Assembly (NCBI GenBank): GCA_900316975.1
Contig: ONFA01000006.1
Location: 1 to 64,000 of the forward strand
Reading direction: 5' to 3'
Source of the DNA: an uncultured Prevotellaceae bacterium
Lineage (GTDB): Bacteria > Bacteroidota > Bacteroidia > Bacteroidales > Bacteroidaceae
Length of the DNA: 64,000 nucleotides
Shown here: in pieces, positions 32,111 to 41,498 of the stretch
Numbering within the stretch: the first letter of the stretch is position 1
Layout: the number at the start of each line of letters is the position of its first letter
Position numbers and translations under genes: made by a program
Notes under the pieces: model-generated
Database searches by the model: none
Seen by the model: the letters and a program-made list of their open reading frames with translations, nothing else
Told to the model about the DNA's origin: nothing

Positions 32111-33303
32111 AGACATTCCAAATTGTCCACAATATCTTTGGCTACCTCCTCTTTGGGCTTGAGGGGGTAGTCTTTTTTTGTATCAGCGGTGATAATAGTA
32201 ATCTTGTTGGTGTCTGTTCGGAATCCAGCTCCCTCATCCTTAAGGCTATTCAGCACGATAAAATCGAAGTTTTTCTTCTTCAGTTTGACTTGTGCATTCG
32301 ATTCCTCATCATTCGTTTCAAGGGCAAATCCCACAAGGGTCTGCCCTTTCTTCTTCATTTTTCCCAATGATGCCGCAATGTCAGGATTCGGTTTCAAACG
32401 GATGACCATGTCATCCCCCGTCCGCTTTATCTTTTGTTCGGCTGTACGCTCTGGAGCAAAATCTGCCACCGCAGCACATAAAATAGCCGAATCCATCGAT
32501 GGATATAATGCCTTACATGCCTCAAACATTTCATGAGCACTCTCTACATCAGTGCGGTGAATACTCTGGTTATTCACTTGCATTGCCGAAGAAACAGGGC
32601 CGCAAACCAACTCTACCCATGCCCCACGATTGGCGCATTCGTTTGCCAATGCAAAGCCCATCTTGCCCGATGAATAGTTGCCGATGAAACGCACCGGGTC
32701 TATCTTTTCATAAGTGGGACCCGCCGTAATCAACACTTTTTTCCCCTTCATACTTTCCTTTCGGGCAAAAAACTGCTCCAGACAATCCACAATATTCTCC
32801 GGTTCTTCCATTCGTCCCTTACCTTCCAATTTCGATGCCAAAAAACCTGTGCCAGGCTCGATGATATGATTGCCATACGACTGCAAAGTCTTCAGGTTCT
32901 TCTGTGTAGAAGGATGTGCATACATATCTAAGTCCATGGCAGGAGCGATGAATACAGGTGCCTTCATGGAGAGGTAGGTGGTAATAAGCATATTGTCTGC
33001 CACTCCATTTGCCATCTTGCCGATAGATGACGCTGTAGCAGGAGCAATCAGCATGGCATCCGCCCACAAGCCCAAATCAACATGGGAATGCCATGTGCCG
33101 TCACGCTGAGCAAAGAACTCGCTGATGACAGGCTTGCTGGTCAACGCAGACAAGGTGACGGGAGTGATGAATTCCTTCCCCGCAGGAGTGATGACCACCT
33201 GCACCTCTGCCCCTTTTTTGATGAGTTGGCGAATGATGAGGCATGACTTATAAGCAGCGATACTGCCCGTAATGCCGAGCACAATTTTCTTTCCTTGTAG
33301 CAT
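32107..33303 (-). CDS. coaBC: Bifunctional phosphopantothenoylcysteine decarboxylase/synthetase
   Basis: Two successive steps of coenzyme A synthesis in one 398-residue chain. CoaC (flavoprotein decarboxylase) occupies about 1-180: GITGSIAAYK, the catalytic His in HVDLGLWADAMLIAPATASS and the PAMDLDMY (PXMNXXMW-like) motif. CoaB (CTP-dependent synthetase) follows with ITAGPTYEKIDPVRFIGN and GKMGFALA. The start at 33303 (MLQGKKIVLG) fits the family; two further Met lie upstream. The gene follows dnaN by 74 bp. Confidence 0.96.
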   Translation of the reverse strand: MLQGKKIVLGITGSIAAYKSCLIIRQLIKKGAEVQVVITPAGKEFITPVTLSALTSKPVISEFFAQRDGTWHSHVDLGLWADAMLIAPATASSIGKMANGVADNMLITTYLSMKAPVFIAPAMDLDMYAHPSTQKNLKTLQSYGNHIIEPGTGFLASKLEGKGRMEEPENIVDCLEQFFARKESMKGKKVLITAGPTYEKIDPVRFIGNYSSGKMGFALANECANRGAWVELVCGPVSSAMQVNNQSIHRTDVESAHEMFEACKALYPSMDSAILCAAVADFAPERTAEQKIKRTGDDMVIRLKPNPDIAASLGKMKKKGQTLVGFALETNDEESNAQVKLKKKNFDFIVLNSLKDEGAGFRTDTNKITIITADTKKDYPLKPKEEVAKDIVDNLECL

Positions 33304-33377
33304 ATTACCTTCTATCATAAAAAGAGCCACCCCTCCACATCGTATGTGAGAAGGGCAGCCTCTCTGTGGGTTTTCCT

Positions 33378-34502
33378 TTAATCTTTCAGCATCATCGGCA
33401 TGAGCAGCATGATAAGGTCTTCATTCTCCTCCTGCTCTGCTGGTGTGATGACACCCGCACGACTTGGATCCGCAAGTTCCAATACAATATCGTTGCTGGT
33501 GATGCTATTGAGCACATCGATGAGGAATGGGCCATTGAAACCGATGCTCATGGCTGTACCATCGTAGTCACACATGATGTGTTCCTCTGCCGATGTGGAG
33601 AAATCCAAATCCTGAGCCGAAACGGTCAGCGTACCCTGCTCAACATGAATCTTGATGAGCGCACTGCTCTGACTGGCAAAGACACTCACACGGCGTAATG
33701 CACTGATAAAAGCCATGCGGTCAGCCGTCACACGGAATGGGTTGTCGGTTGGTATCACGGAGTTATAATTAGGATAACGCCCTTCTATCAGACGACAACT
33801 GATGACATAATCTGTCAACTGGATTTCCGCGTTGCGATCGTCAAAACGCACGACTGCATCACCTTCAGCCTTCGGAAGCACTGTCTTCAGCAACAAAGCA
33901 GGTTTCTTGGGGAGAATGAAAGCCGACGGCTCGTCAACATGGGCAGAAAACACGCGGTTGCGCACCAACTTGTGGCCATCACTTGCCACAAAGGTGATGC
34001 TCTCCTGTGTCATGTCAAAATACACGCCATTCATCTGCGGACGAAGTTCATCATCGGCTGCAGCAAAAAGACTGCGCCCAATGCCATTAAGCATCACCTG
34101 GGCATCGATGGAAAGACTGCGTGCGCCATCATTCACGCCATTAGGAACAGGAAATTCATAGCCATTCTGTCCTATCAAATTATATTTACCATTCTGATAG
34201 GTAATCTCAATGGCAAACGAGTTCTGGTCCACATTGAACGTGATGGGTTGCTCTGAGATTTCCTTGATAGAACTGATGAGTTGCTTTGCGCCTATGGCAA
34301 ACTTGCCCTCACCTTCCGCTTCCGTGATGTTCACGGTCGTAACCATCGTGGTCTCGCTGTCCGACGCTGTCATCTTCAACACGCCATCTACGAGTTCAAA
34401 AAGAATACAATCGAGTATTGGCAGAGCGTTCTTTGAACTCTGAACCCTGCTTATCGTCTGCAAGCGATTGCTGAGACTGGTACTTGAAACATTAAATCTC
34501 AT
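33378..34502 (-). CDS. dnaN: DNA polymerase III beta sliding clamp
   Basis: Ring-shaped processivity clamp of the replicase, also a docking site for repair proteins. The 374-residue chain has the three-domain clamp pattern, opened by MRFNVSSTSLSNRLQ and NALPILDCILFE, with the late conserved YPNYNSVIP and C-terminal LIMLLMPMMLKD. The start at 34502 (MRF) is preferred to a Met two codons earlier. No dnaA is nearby, so this is not an origin-type dnaA-dnaN locus. A -7 box is at 34526-34533. Confidence 0.97.
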   Translation of the reverse strand: MRFNVSSTSLSNRLQTISRVQSSKNALPILDCILFELVDGVLKMTASDSETTMVTTVNITEAEGEGKFAIGAKQLISSIKEISEQPITFNVDQNSFAIEITYQNGKYNLIGQNGYEFPVPNGVNDGARSLSIDAQVMLNGIGRSLFAAADDELRPQMNGVYFDMTQESITFVASDGHKLVRNRVFSAHVDEPSAFILPKKPALLLKTVLPKAEGDAVVRFDDRNAEIQLTDYVISCRLIEGRYPNYNSVIPTDNPFRVTADRMAFISALRRVSVFASQSSALIKIHVEQGTLTVSAQDLDFSTSAEEHIMCDYDGTAMSIGFNGPFLIDVLNSITSNDIVLELADPSRAGVITPAEQEENEDLIMLLMPMMLKD

Positions 34503-34525
34503 GGTCAAAAATATTTATTTGAACA

Positions 34526-34533
34526 CAAAGTTA
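34526..34533 (-). promoter_or_regulatory. Promoter -7 box of dnaN
   Basis: TAACTTTG on the minus strand, 24 bases upstream of the ATG; divergent from the DUF3127 promoter. Confidence 0.7.
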
Positions 34534-34542
34534 GGGAGAAGT

Positions 34543-34573
34543 TTTGACAATACAAAAAAAAAGCGTACTTTTG
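34543..34573 (+). promoter_or_regulatory. Promoter of the DUF3127 gene
   Basis: -33 TTTG (34543-34546), 19-nt spacer, -7 TACTTTTG (34566-34573). Confidence 0.8.
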
Positions 34574-34615
34574 TGGCTGATTTTATAAATAAGTAACAAA
34601 AACGCATAGGAAAAT

Positions 34616-35029
34616 ATGGAATTTACAGGAAGAATTATCAAGGCACTGGAACCGCGCGGTGGTGTGTCGAACAGAACAGGGAACCCTTGGAAAATGCAGG
34701 ATTTCGTTATTGAGGAAACCATGGGACAGTTCCCAAAAAGAATGGTGTTTAACGTGTTTGGCGAAGAAAATCTGACACGTTTCAACATTCAGGAAGGTCA
34801 GGAACTGACGGTTTCCTTCGACATCAATGCACGCGAATACAATGGCCGCTGGTATAATGACATACGCGCATGGAACGTCGTTCCTGCCACACCTGCAGCA
34901 CAGCCTGCAGCCGCACAGCCTGTCCCTCAAGCAGCAGCTCCATTTCCGCCTGCAGATCAGCCTGCCGCTCAACCTACACAAGCAAACTTTGAAACGGCTG
35001 CTGACGAATCAAGCGACCTGCCTTTCTGA
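34616..35029 (+). CDS. DUF3127 protein, SSB-like architecture
   Basis: A 137-residue protein. Residues 1-90 match DUF3127, a small OB-like beta-barrel family (FTGRIIKALEPRGGVS, GNPWKMQDFVIEE, YNGRWYNDIRAW). A disordered Ala/Pro/Gln tail (about 92-128) ends in an acidic tip SSDLPF. This is the plan of single-stranded DNA-binding protein: OB fold, flexible linker and a C-terminal acidic-Pro-Phe tip that docks repair proteins. It faces dnaN. A nucleic-acid role is therefore likely, though binding has to be inferred. Confidence 0.85.
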   Translation: MEFTGRIIKALEPRGGVSNRTGNPWKMQDFVIEETMGQFPKRMVFNVFGEENLTRFNIQEGQELTVSFDINAREYNGRWYNDIRAWNVVPATPAAQPAAAQPVPQAAAPFPPADQPAAQPTQANFETAADESSDLPF

Positions 35030-35065
35030 CACGCACAAAGACAACAAAAACGCATACGAATATCT

Positions 35066-35136
35066 ACCGCAGTACTTCCTCAGAAGTACTGCGGTATTTT
35101 CACAGAAGTACTCCAGTACTTCTGAGGAAGTACTGG
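35066..35136. repeat. Nested palindromes built from AGTACTTC
   Basis: ACCGCAGTACTTC (35066-35078) pairs perfectly with 35083-35095 around loop CTCA, followed by ATTTTC (terminator-like). CCAGTACTTC (35113-35122) pairs with 35127-35136 around TGAG, the reverse complement of the first loop (CTCA). CAGAAGTACT (35103-35112) can also pair with 35115-35124. Five copies of AGTACTTC/GAAGTACT in about 65 bp, between convergent genes. Confidence 0.9.
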
Positions 35137-35145
35137 ACCATAATA

Positions 35146-36495
35146 CTATTCCCAATAAAGTTTCTGACTATTGATGTCCCACTTGTGGTCTTTCGGGAAG
35201 TCATCGCCTTCCCAAGCCTTCTTGCTCGTCCACTTCTCAGCAGGATCGGTCCAGAAAGGATCGGTCTCTGGCAAGCCTAACGGAAGGAATGCGAGACTGG
35301 TTATATAGAGCGAACCATTGTTTGTGTACCAATCTGCCACATTGGGATGAGGACCCACAAAACCAATTGTCAGAAATCCGCCCGCATTGTAATTCTTACT
35401 AATCGCCCTGGCATTCTTGGCAGGATTCTCGACTTGGCCGAAAAACATCCTGTTGGCTACAGCCGTGATAGCGGCACGCACCTGTCCATTATGCAGCTCC
35501 TGAGGCAGTTGCTTGCGCCATGCCAACTGTGCCAGCGGCTGCAAAGTTGCCATACGGTAGGGGATGCTCCGACCGATGATGGGGAATGTTCCCTCGGGGG
35601 AGATGAAACGTTCCAAAATGACCGACCACTTCTGCATACGCTTGCGGACTTCCTGCAGGCGGTTCTTTGCCGTGCGGGTCTTCTCATTGGTCTTGCTGAA
35701 GATGAGGTAACTGCTGTTCGGATTCCTCGCTGCAATCATCTCCAGACACTCAGTGTACATAGGCTGGATGACATAAGAGTTATAATAATCGAAGGCAAAC
35801 GATGGACCATCGCTATAGACCCCATCACCGATATACCACTCTTCCACCTTGGCAAGTGCCGTTTTGATGCGATAAGCGTCATAAGGTGCACCCACATACA
35901 TCAAGAAACTTTCCTCCATCGCCACAAAAAGGAGCCAATTCGTATAAGGCGGATCATAACGCCGCAGCCCTTGTATCTCTTTAATGTAACGGTCTTTGGT
36001 TTCCTTGGGAAGCGGTACCCATAGTGAATCGAAACCACGATAGAGCCCTTCTACCACATAGGCACCGTCCACTAACGTCTGACCGCCATTCTCCCATCCA
36101 AGACAATCGGGCGACTGAGGATCCACCGCGTTGATAAGGGCTTTACGCGTCCATTCACGCAATTGTTTACGTTTTGCACTTTCGGGGGTGTCATCATCGG
36201 GTAGATTCAGCCAAGGTGCCAGTCCTGCCAACAAACGTCCAAACGCTTCCATATACGCCACCTTCTTGTCACGATTGTCCCAAGTCGGCGACAGTTCCAA
36301 ATTCTTGTTGCCACCTGTTGTGTCCATCACCTGCTGCAACTTTCCCTCCGCCATGTTCCGCATGACGGGTTCTGCCATTTGATACATGATATCCACCCAC
36401 ACCTCACGGTCAGTCTTTTTCCCGTCCTTGGGTGCTGCCCATACACACATGGCAGAAACAAGCAATGCAGCTATCAACAAATATTTTCTCATCAT
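35146..36495 (-). CDS. Exported DUF2264 protein
   Basis: A 449-residue protein with signal peptide (about 1-20) and a DUF2264 domain over the rest, seen in WENGGQTLVDGAYVVEGLYR, YSDGPSFAFDYYNSYVIQPM and the RFISPEGTFPIIGRS region. DUF2264 has an (alpha/alpha)-barrel related to polysaccharide lyases and glycoside hydrolases and often lies in plant-glycan utilisation loci. Here no SusC/D pair is nearby, so substrate cannot be deduced. Confidence 0.87.
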   Translation of the reverse strand: MMRKYLLIAALLVSAMCVWAAPKDGKKTDREVWVDIMYQMAEPVMRNMAEGKLQQVMDTTGGNKNLELSPTWDNRDKKVAYMEAFGRLLAGLAPWLNLPDDDTPESAKRKQLREWTRKALINAVDPQSPDCLGWENGGQTLVDGAYVVEGLYRGFDSLWVPLPKETKDRYIKEIQGLRRYDPPYTNWLLFVAMEESFLMYVGAPYDAYRIKTALAKVEEWYIGDGVYSDGPSFAFDYYNSYVIQPMYTECLEMIAARNPNSSYLIFSKTNEKTRTAKNRLQEVRKRMQKWSVILERFISPEGTFPIIGRSIPYRMATLQPLAQLAWRKQLPQELHNGQVRAAITAVANRMFFGQVENPAKNARAISKNYNAGGFLTIGFVGPHPNVADWYTNNGSLYITSLAFLPLGLPETDPFWTDPAEKWTSKKAWEGDDFPKDHKWDINSQKLYWE

Positions 36496-36529
36496 GAGTT
36501 TGAGAACTTAGTTAAGTTTAATAATCAAA

Positions 36530-37120
36530 TCAATTATATCTCTCAAATGCAGAAACAAAGTCGCCATTCATCAGCACGAGGCTATCCGTTGTCAACTGCA
36601 TAATCTCAAAAGTGTCAACAATAGCAGGGCCCTCATCGCCCACCTTCTTGGGGCTATGCAAAAGCAGCAAGCCATTCTTCACTTCCCATGAATCATAATC
36701 AACCGACATATTATAGGTGGAGGCACGTCCTCCCGCATCAAGTTCAAGACTCTGCTCCCGGCCATCTGCCCCTCGTTGTGACCACAGATGCTGCAAGGTC
36801 GTCAGATTCACTGCCACCGAGGCAAAAACATCCTCCTCCGTGACATTGTAAATCACCTCCAGTTCATCGCCAACTACCAGTCCGCCCATCACCGTCTGCC
36901 CATTCTTGCTGATGTACAACGTATCACCATCATCACGGACAAACTCTATGACATTCATCGACGAACCATCGCCAATAATGCCATGAGCCTCATTAATGCT
37001 TGGCATTTCATGAACTGGCACGACCTCCATTTCTGGACTTTTTGCGGCTTTTTTCTTCTCCTCGCAGGAGAACAGCATCAATGCTGCGAGCACCCAAAGC
37101 CATAGGTTTACTTTTTTCAT
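36530..37120 (-). CDS. Lipoprotein, possible lipocalin-like
   Basis: A 196-residue lipoprotein: signal with lipobox LFSC (Cys about 18), a Lys/Glu linker, then an all-beta domain with repeated strands and turns (DDGDTLYISKNGQTVMGG, GDELEVIYN). This resembles the small lipocalin-like lipoproteins of Bacteroidales, but the match is weak. Start at 37120 (MKKVNLW) is chosen because the -7 box at 37145-37152 rules out distant upstream starts; a Met two codons earlier (37126) is possible. Only 34 bp before the next gene (DUF2264). Confidence 0.72.
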   Translation of the reverse strand: MKKVNLWLWVLAALMLFSCEEKKKAAKSPEMEVVPVHEMPSINEAHGIIGDGSSMNVIEFVRDDGDTLYISKNGQTVMGGLVVGDELEVIYNVTEEDVFASVAVNLTTLQHLWSQRGADGREQSLELDAGGRASTYNMSVDYDSWEVKNGLLLLHSPKKVGDEGPAIVDTFEIMQLTTDSLVLMNGDFVSAFERYN

Positions 37121-37144
37121 AACCATCTCTTTTTGTTTTGTTGG

Positions 37145-37152
37145 CAAAGATA
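37145..37152 (-). promoter_or_regulatory. Promoter -7 box of the lipoprotein/DUF2264 pair
   Basis: TATCTTTG on the minus strand, 24 bases before the chosen ATG. Confidence 0.65.
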
Positions 37153-37272
37153 GCGCAATTTGGAGACAATACAAAATAAAAGCGAAAAAAAGCGTTGCAG
37201 TTTCTCTTCTGCAACGCTTTTGGGGCAGGTTCAGCCTGTCTGTTTCATGGACAGACATTTCCCTTTTCCCTG

Positions 37273-38172
37273 CTATACAAGATGGCGAATCAAATCCTCC
37301 TTATCACCGCAGAGCATATCAATGACAGGTATCTCAATCATTGTATAAGCACCAGGCTGCTGTTTGAGAGAGGCACGAGCCACATTCACAAGAACTTGAG
37401 CCGTCAGCGCAGGATTATTTATCTTCATGTCGAACTCAAACATCTGGTTATGAGTCTTACCGGAAACACCCTTACGGACAAGGTTCACACCATGACCCAC
37501 ATCATTGAGGGCATCAACACAAGGAACCTGCTGCACATGAGTTTCGTCGTTGACAAAATATGGGTCAGCCTTGATGGCAGCCTCCACGGTCTTAAAATCT
37601 GCACCTTCTTCCAACTCCACATAGACCATGCGACGATGAATGCCCGTACCCACTGGAATCGTCATTGACAGTGCATCCTTCACCCCTTCAATGGCACGAA
37701 CAGCTACTGAGTGACCCATCGAACGACCTGGACCAAAGTTGGTGTAACTGACACCCTTGGGAGCAAGACTCTCCATGAGTGAACGAACGATGGAGTCAGA
37801 ACCCGGATCCCATCCTGCTGAGATGACGGAAACTGCATTGTTAGCTTTTGCCACAGCGTCGAGTGAACGGCGAAGGTCAACAATCTGCGTGTGAATATCG
37901 AAAGAGTCAACCGTGTTGATGCCAAGAGCAAGACACTGCTTAGCATACTCTTCTACCTTACGAGTGGGAGTGGCAAGGATTGCAACCTGCACATCCTTCA
38001 ACTCTGTGATGTTTTTTACTACAGGATAATTGGCGAGTTCTGCGGGCTTGTTAGCCTCACCATTACGACGAACCACGCCTACGCACTCCATGTCCTGAGA
38101 AGCCTCTATAGCCTCCAGTGCGTACTTTCCAATGTTGCCATATCCAACAATGGCTGCACGAATCTTTGTCAT
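37273..38172 (-). CDS. ddh: meso-Diaminopimelate D-dehydrogenase
   Basis: NADPH-dependent reductive amination of tetrahydrodipicolinate to meso-DAP in a single step, bypassing succinylase or acetylase routes. The 299-residue chain has the Rossmann start IRAAIVGYGNIGK and characteristic DSFDIH, SAGWDPGSDSI and NFGPGRSMGHSVA segments. The start at 38172 (MTKIR) is preferred to an upstream Met. Follows secDF with a hairpin in between and no obvious promoter. With dapB at 10.5 kb it outlines the cell-wall/lysine pathway. Confidence 0.96.
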   Translation of the reverse strand: MTKIRAAIVGYGNIGKYALEAIEASQDMECVGVVRRNGEANKPAELANYPVVKNITELKDVQVAILATPTRKVEEYAKQCLALGINTVDSFDIHTQIVDLRRSLDAVAKANNAVSVISAGWDPGSDSIVRSLMESLAPKGVSYTNFGPGRSMGHSVAVRAIEGVKDALSMTIPVGTGIHRRMVYVELEEGADFKTVEAAIKADPYFVNDETHVQQVPCVDALNDVGHGVNLVRKGVSGKTHNQMFEFDMKINNPALTAQVLVNVARASLKQQPGAYTMIEIPVIDMLCGDKEDLIRHLV

Positions 38173-38192
38173 AATTTTGTGTTGTTTTAAGC

Positions 38193-38229
38193 AATAAGGC
38201 AGCAACGCTCAATGCGCTGCTGCCTTATC
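38193..38229 (-). terminator. Hairpin between secDF and ddh
   Basis: AAGGCAGCA (38196-38204) pairs with TGCTGCCTT (38218-38226), extended by an inner CGC/GCG. Its T-run is poor, so it may terminate secDF partly or stabilise mRNA ends. Confidence 0.55.
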
Positions 38230-38241
38230 TATATTGATGTG

Positions 38242-41200
38242 TTAGTTTGCAGACTCAGGCTCTTCATCTTCTTTGATGCGAGCGCCCATGACCAGATAAG
38301 CCGTAGGAGCCGCAATGAAGAGTGAGGAACTTGTACCGATGATGACACCCAGCATCATGGCAAACGCAAAGGCGCGGATGCTATCGCCACCGAGCACGAA
38401 GATGACAAGCAGCACGATGAACGTTGACACAGATGTATTAATGGTACGTGCGAGAGTGCTGTTCAAGGCATCGTTGAAGACGCGCTGACGGTCACGCTTC
38501 GGATAGTTCTTGAAGACTTCACGGATACGGTCGAAGATGACCACCTTGTCGTTGATGGAATAACCAATCACCGTCAAAATAGCGCCAATGAACGTCTGGT
38601 CAACCTCGAGTGAGAAACCAATCCAACCGTAGCAGAGCGAGAACATACCGATGACAAGCACTGTGTCGAGCGTCAAAGCCACGATAGAACCAACAGAGTA
38701 TGCTACGTTGCGGAAACGGATAAGGATATAGACAAAGATGACCACGATAGCGAAAAGGACTGACAATACTGCACCACGCAGGATGTCGGATGCAATGGCT
38801 GGACCCACTTTCTGAGAAGAAACAATGGAACCACCAGCACGGTTGTCGCGGTCAAGGAATGCCTCCTCCGTCACGGTCTTGTCCACCATACCACCATCCA
38901 CAAATGCCTGATAGAGGAGAGACTCAATCTGTGCGTCAGCAGCAGAACTATTGTCATTGATGTTGAAGTTCGTTGACACACGCACGTTGTTGCCTTCAGT
39001 TCCGATAGCAATCACCGTCACGTTGATGGCTTCACCATCCTTATTGTTAGCCTCAAACTGTTTCACGATAGCCGCCTTCACAGCCTCGGGCTCCACCTGC
39101 TTCACAAACTCAACCTTGTAGTTGCGACCTCCAGTGAAGTCAATAGACTGACTCAAGCCACGGATGGCAAAACTTGCAAGCACAATCACGAGGAACACAC
39201 CAAAAGCAACAAACGACTTCTTGTAGTTACCCATGAAATTGTACTTAGTGTCCTTCATCATGTTCTGCGAGAACTTCGTTGTGAACGTAAGGTCTTGCCA
39301 CTTGCCACGGTTGAGGAAGTGCTCGTAAGCGATACGAGTCAACCAAACGGCAGTGAAGAAAGAACAAACGATACCAATAATAAGGGTCGTTGCGAAACCC
39401 TTGATTGGACCAGTACCGAAGTTATAGAGAATCACACCCGTCAAGATGGTCGTCACGTTCGAGTCGAAGATGGCAGAGAAAGCATTGCTGTAACCTGCAG
39501 CCACAGCAGCATTGATGTTCTTGCCACTACGCATTTCCTCCTTTGTACGCTCATAGATGAGCACATTGGCATCGACCGCCATACCCAATGTCAGCACCAT
39601 ACCGGCAATACCCGACATGGTCAATGCAGCACCCAACGAAGTAAGGATACCAAATGTGAAGAAGAAGTTCAGGATGAGGGCACAGTTTGCCACCATACCT
39701 TCACGCACACCATACATGAGCACCATGTAGAGCATCAGCACGATGAAAGCGACGATACAAGAGATGAAACCAGCCTGAATGGACTGAGCACCGAGGGTTG
39801 GACCTACGATGTCCTCCTGGATGATGCTTGCCGGAGCTGGCATCTTACCAGACTGAAGCACATTTGCCAAGTCCTTCGTCTCCGTCGTCGTGAAGTTACC
39901 AGATATCTGGGTGTTACCACCGTCAATCTTGTTCATCACGTTTGGTGCACTATACACGAGGTTATCAAGCACAACAGCCACACAATGATTGACGTTAGCC
40001 TCAGTGAGGGCAGCCCACTTGCGAGCACCTTCCGTGTTCATCTTCATGGTCACGACAGGATTGCCGTATTGATCGAACTCATCCTTAGCCTCAGTCACCA
40101 CTTCACCTTCCAGTGGAGCACGACCATTCTGACCTGTTGTACGGATGGCATAGAGTTCGAAAATCTTGCCTGCCTTATCCATAGACTTCACGCCCCACTT
40201 GAGGGAAAGGTCAGCAGGGAAAATCTGCTTAGCCACCTCAGAGTTAAGAAGTGCATTGATTTCTGCCGTATCAAGTGCTTGTGCCAAACCAACCATACAC
40301 CCGCGCTGGGCACCCGTTGGTTGCAACATAGCGAAGAGAGGGTTCTCCTTCTTGGCTGCTTCCGTAGCCTTGCTGGCAACAGCAGCCTCATCGCCCTTGT
40401 TCACCTGAGCCAACACGCTTGTTGCATTCTTGCTGGAATCAACCTTTTCTTCCACCTGCTCAGTCTCTGCCACAGCAGTTGTATCAGCCTGAACTGAATC
40501 AGTAGCCACCACACCTCCATTGCGAAGGGCAGCATTCAACTGTGAAAGGTAAGGAGCCACCTGAGGTGCATCATAAGTCTCCCAGAATTCAAGGTTTGCA
40601 CTACCCTGAAGGAGTTTGCGCACACGCTCAGGTTCCTTGATACCAGGCAGTTCCACCATGATACGTCCACTTTGCCCTTCAATCTTCTGAATGTTGGGCT
40701 GAACGACACCAAAGCGGTCGATACGTGTACGGAGCACGAGGAATGAGTTGTCAACAGCCTCGTCAACGCTTTCGCGCAGAACCTTCTCCACCTCTGCATC
40801 TGAACTATTGGTGTTCACTTTGCCCTTCAACTGCTGAGTGGCAAAGATGGTCGCAAGAGGCTTACCAGGAGCGTTCTTTTTATAAGCCTTGACAAAAAGT
40901 GTGATGAAATCGCTCTGACTTTCTTGCGCTTCCTTTGCCGCCTCACTGACAGACTTAAGGAATGCTTCGTCAGTTTTGTGGTCCGCCAACGTCTTTACAA
41001 CTTCTGGCACACTCACCTCCAGGATGACGTTCATACCGCCTTTCAGGTCAAGACCCAAACCAATGCCGGTTTCGCGACAATCCTTCAGTGTGTAGTTGCC
41101 CAGATAGAATGGAGTCGAGTTCAACGAATCCAAGTAAAGCTCTGCTTCCTGTTCGCTCATCTTGGCAGCCTTGTCCTCCACATACTTGGTGACAAAGCCA

Positions 41201-41271
41201 AAAGAGAGGTAGAACAAGCAGATGAGGGTCAGCGCCACTGCTAGAAACTTTACAAATCCTTTGTTTTGCAT
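38242..41271 (-). CDS. secDF: Protein translocase SecD-SecF fusion
   Basis: Membrane proton-driven factor that pulls exported proteins through SecYEG. The 1009-residue chain joins SecD (about 1-640) and SecF (about 670-1009), each with six membrane segments. SecD shows LGLDLKGGMNV, a long periplasmic P1 domain with a low-complexity Ala/Thr/Lys insert (about 265-320), and AVDANVLIYERTKEE. SecF shows DFTGGRNYKVEFV and GYSINDKVVIFDRIRE. Fusion is the norm in Bacteroidetes. The promoter box at 41421-41428 gives a leader of about 145 nt. Confidence 0.97.
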   Translation of the reverse strand: MQNKGFVKFLAVALTLICLFYLSFGFVTKYVEDKAAKMSEQEAELYLDSLNSTPFYLGNYTLKDCRETGIGLGLDLKGGMNVILEVSVPEVVKTLADHKTDEAFLKSVSEAAKEAQESQSDFITLFVKAYKKNAPGKPLATIFATQQLKGKVNTNSSDAEVEKVLRESVDEAVDNSFLVLRTRIDRFGVVQPNIQKIEGQSGRIMVELPGIKEPERVRKLLQGSANLEFWETYDAPQVAPYLSQLNAALRNGGVVATDSVQADTTAVAETEQVEEKVDSSKNATSVLAQVNKGDEAAVASKATEAAKKENPLFAMLQPTGAQRGCMVGLAQALDTAEINALLNSEVAKQIFPADLSLKWGVKSMDKAGKIFELYAIRTTGQNGRAPLEGEVVTEAKDEFDQYGNPVVTMKMNTEGARKWAALTEANVNHCVAVVLDNLVYSAPNVMNKIDGGNTQISGNFTTTETKDLANVLQSGKMPAPASIIQEDIVGPTLGAQSIQAGFISCIVAFIVLMLYMVLMYGVREGMVANCALILNFFFTFGILTSLGAALTMSGIAGMVLTLGMAVDANVLIYERTKEEMRSGKNINAAVAAGYSNAFSAIFDSNVTTILTGVILYNFGTGPIKGFATTLIIGIVCSFFTAVWLTRIAYEHFLNRGKWQDLTFTTKFSQNMMKDTKYNFMGNYKKSFVAFGVFLVIVLASFAIRGLSQSIDFTGGRNYKVEFVKQVEPEAVKAAIVKQFEANNKDGEAINVTVIAIGTEGNNVRVSTNFNINDNSSAADAQIESLLYQAFVDGGMVDKTVTEEAFLDRDNRAGGSIVSSQKVGPAIASDILRGAVLSVLFAIVVIFVYILIRFRNVAYSVGSIVALTLDTVLVIGMFSLCYGWIGFSLEVDQTFIGAILTVIGYSINDKVVIFDRIREVFKNYPKRDRQRVFNDALNSTLARTINTSVSTFIVLLVIFVLGGDSIRAFAFAMMLGVIIGTSSSLFIAAPTAYLVMGARIKEDEEPESAN

Positions 41272-41420
41272 TTTTTGAATGATTTAATATATTGATTGTT
41301 ATGTTATTCTTTTTGTTGTTCTTTTCATCTCAGCCCACAACAACTTCAAAACCATGTCCGCTACACATATTATTATATATAAGCGTTAGAGTTTGAGGCA
41401 ATCCACGATAATTCAAGGTG

Positions 41421-41428
41421 CAAAGTTA
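41421..41428 (-). promoter_or_regulatory. Promoter -7 box of secDF
   Basis: TAACTTTG on the minus strand, about 150 bases before the ATG. The long leader (41272-41420) is AT-rich, contains the alternating ATATTATTATATAT stretch near 41365, and shows no recognised riboswitch. Confidence 0.55.
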
Positions 41429-41498
41429 TAGTTTTTTTTACAAATAGAAAGAAAAACACCACAAAAATATTCATTTCAAAGCCCTCTGCCCCCTTCTT

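Noticed and set aside
33378..34573. Replication origin beside dnaN
   Set aside because: No dnaA, no DnaA-box cluster and coaBC/DUF3127 as neighbours.
39295..40497. 400-codon plus-strand frame
   Set aside because: Antisense to secDF, with His/Cys/Thr-rich non-protein-like composition and no promoter or start signal.
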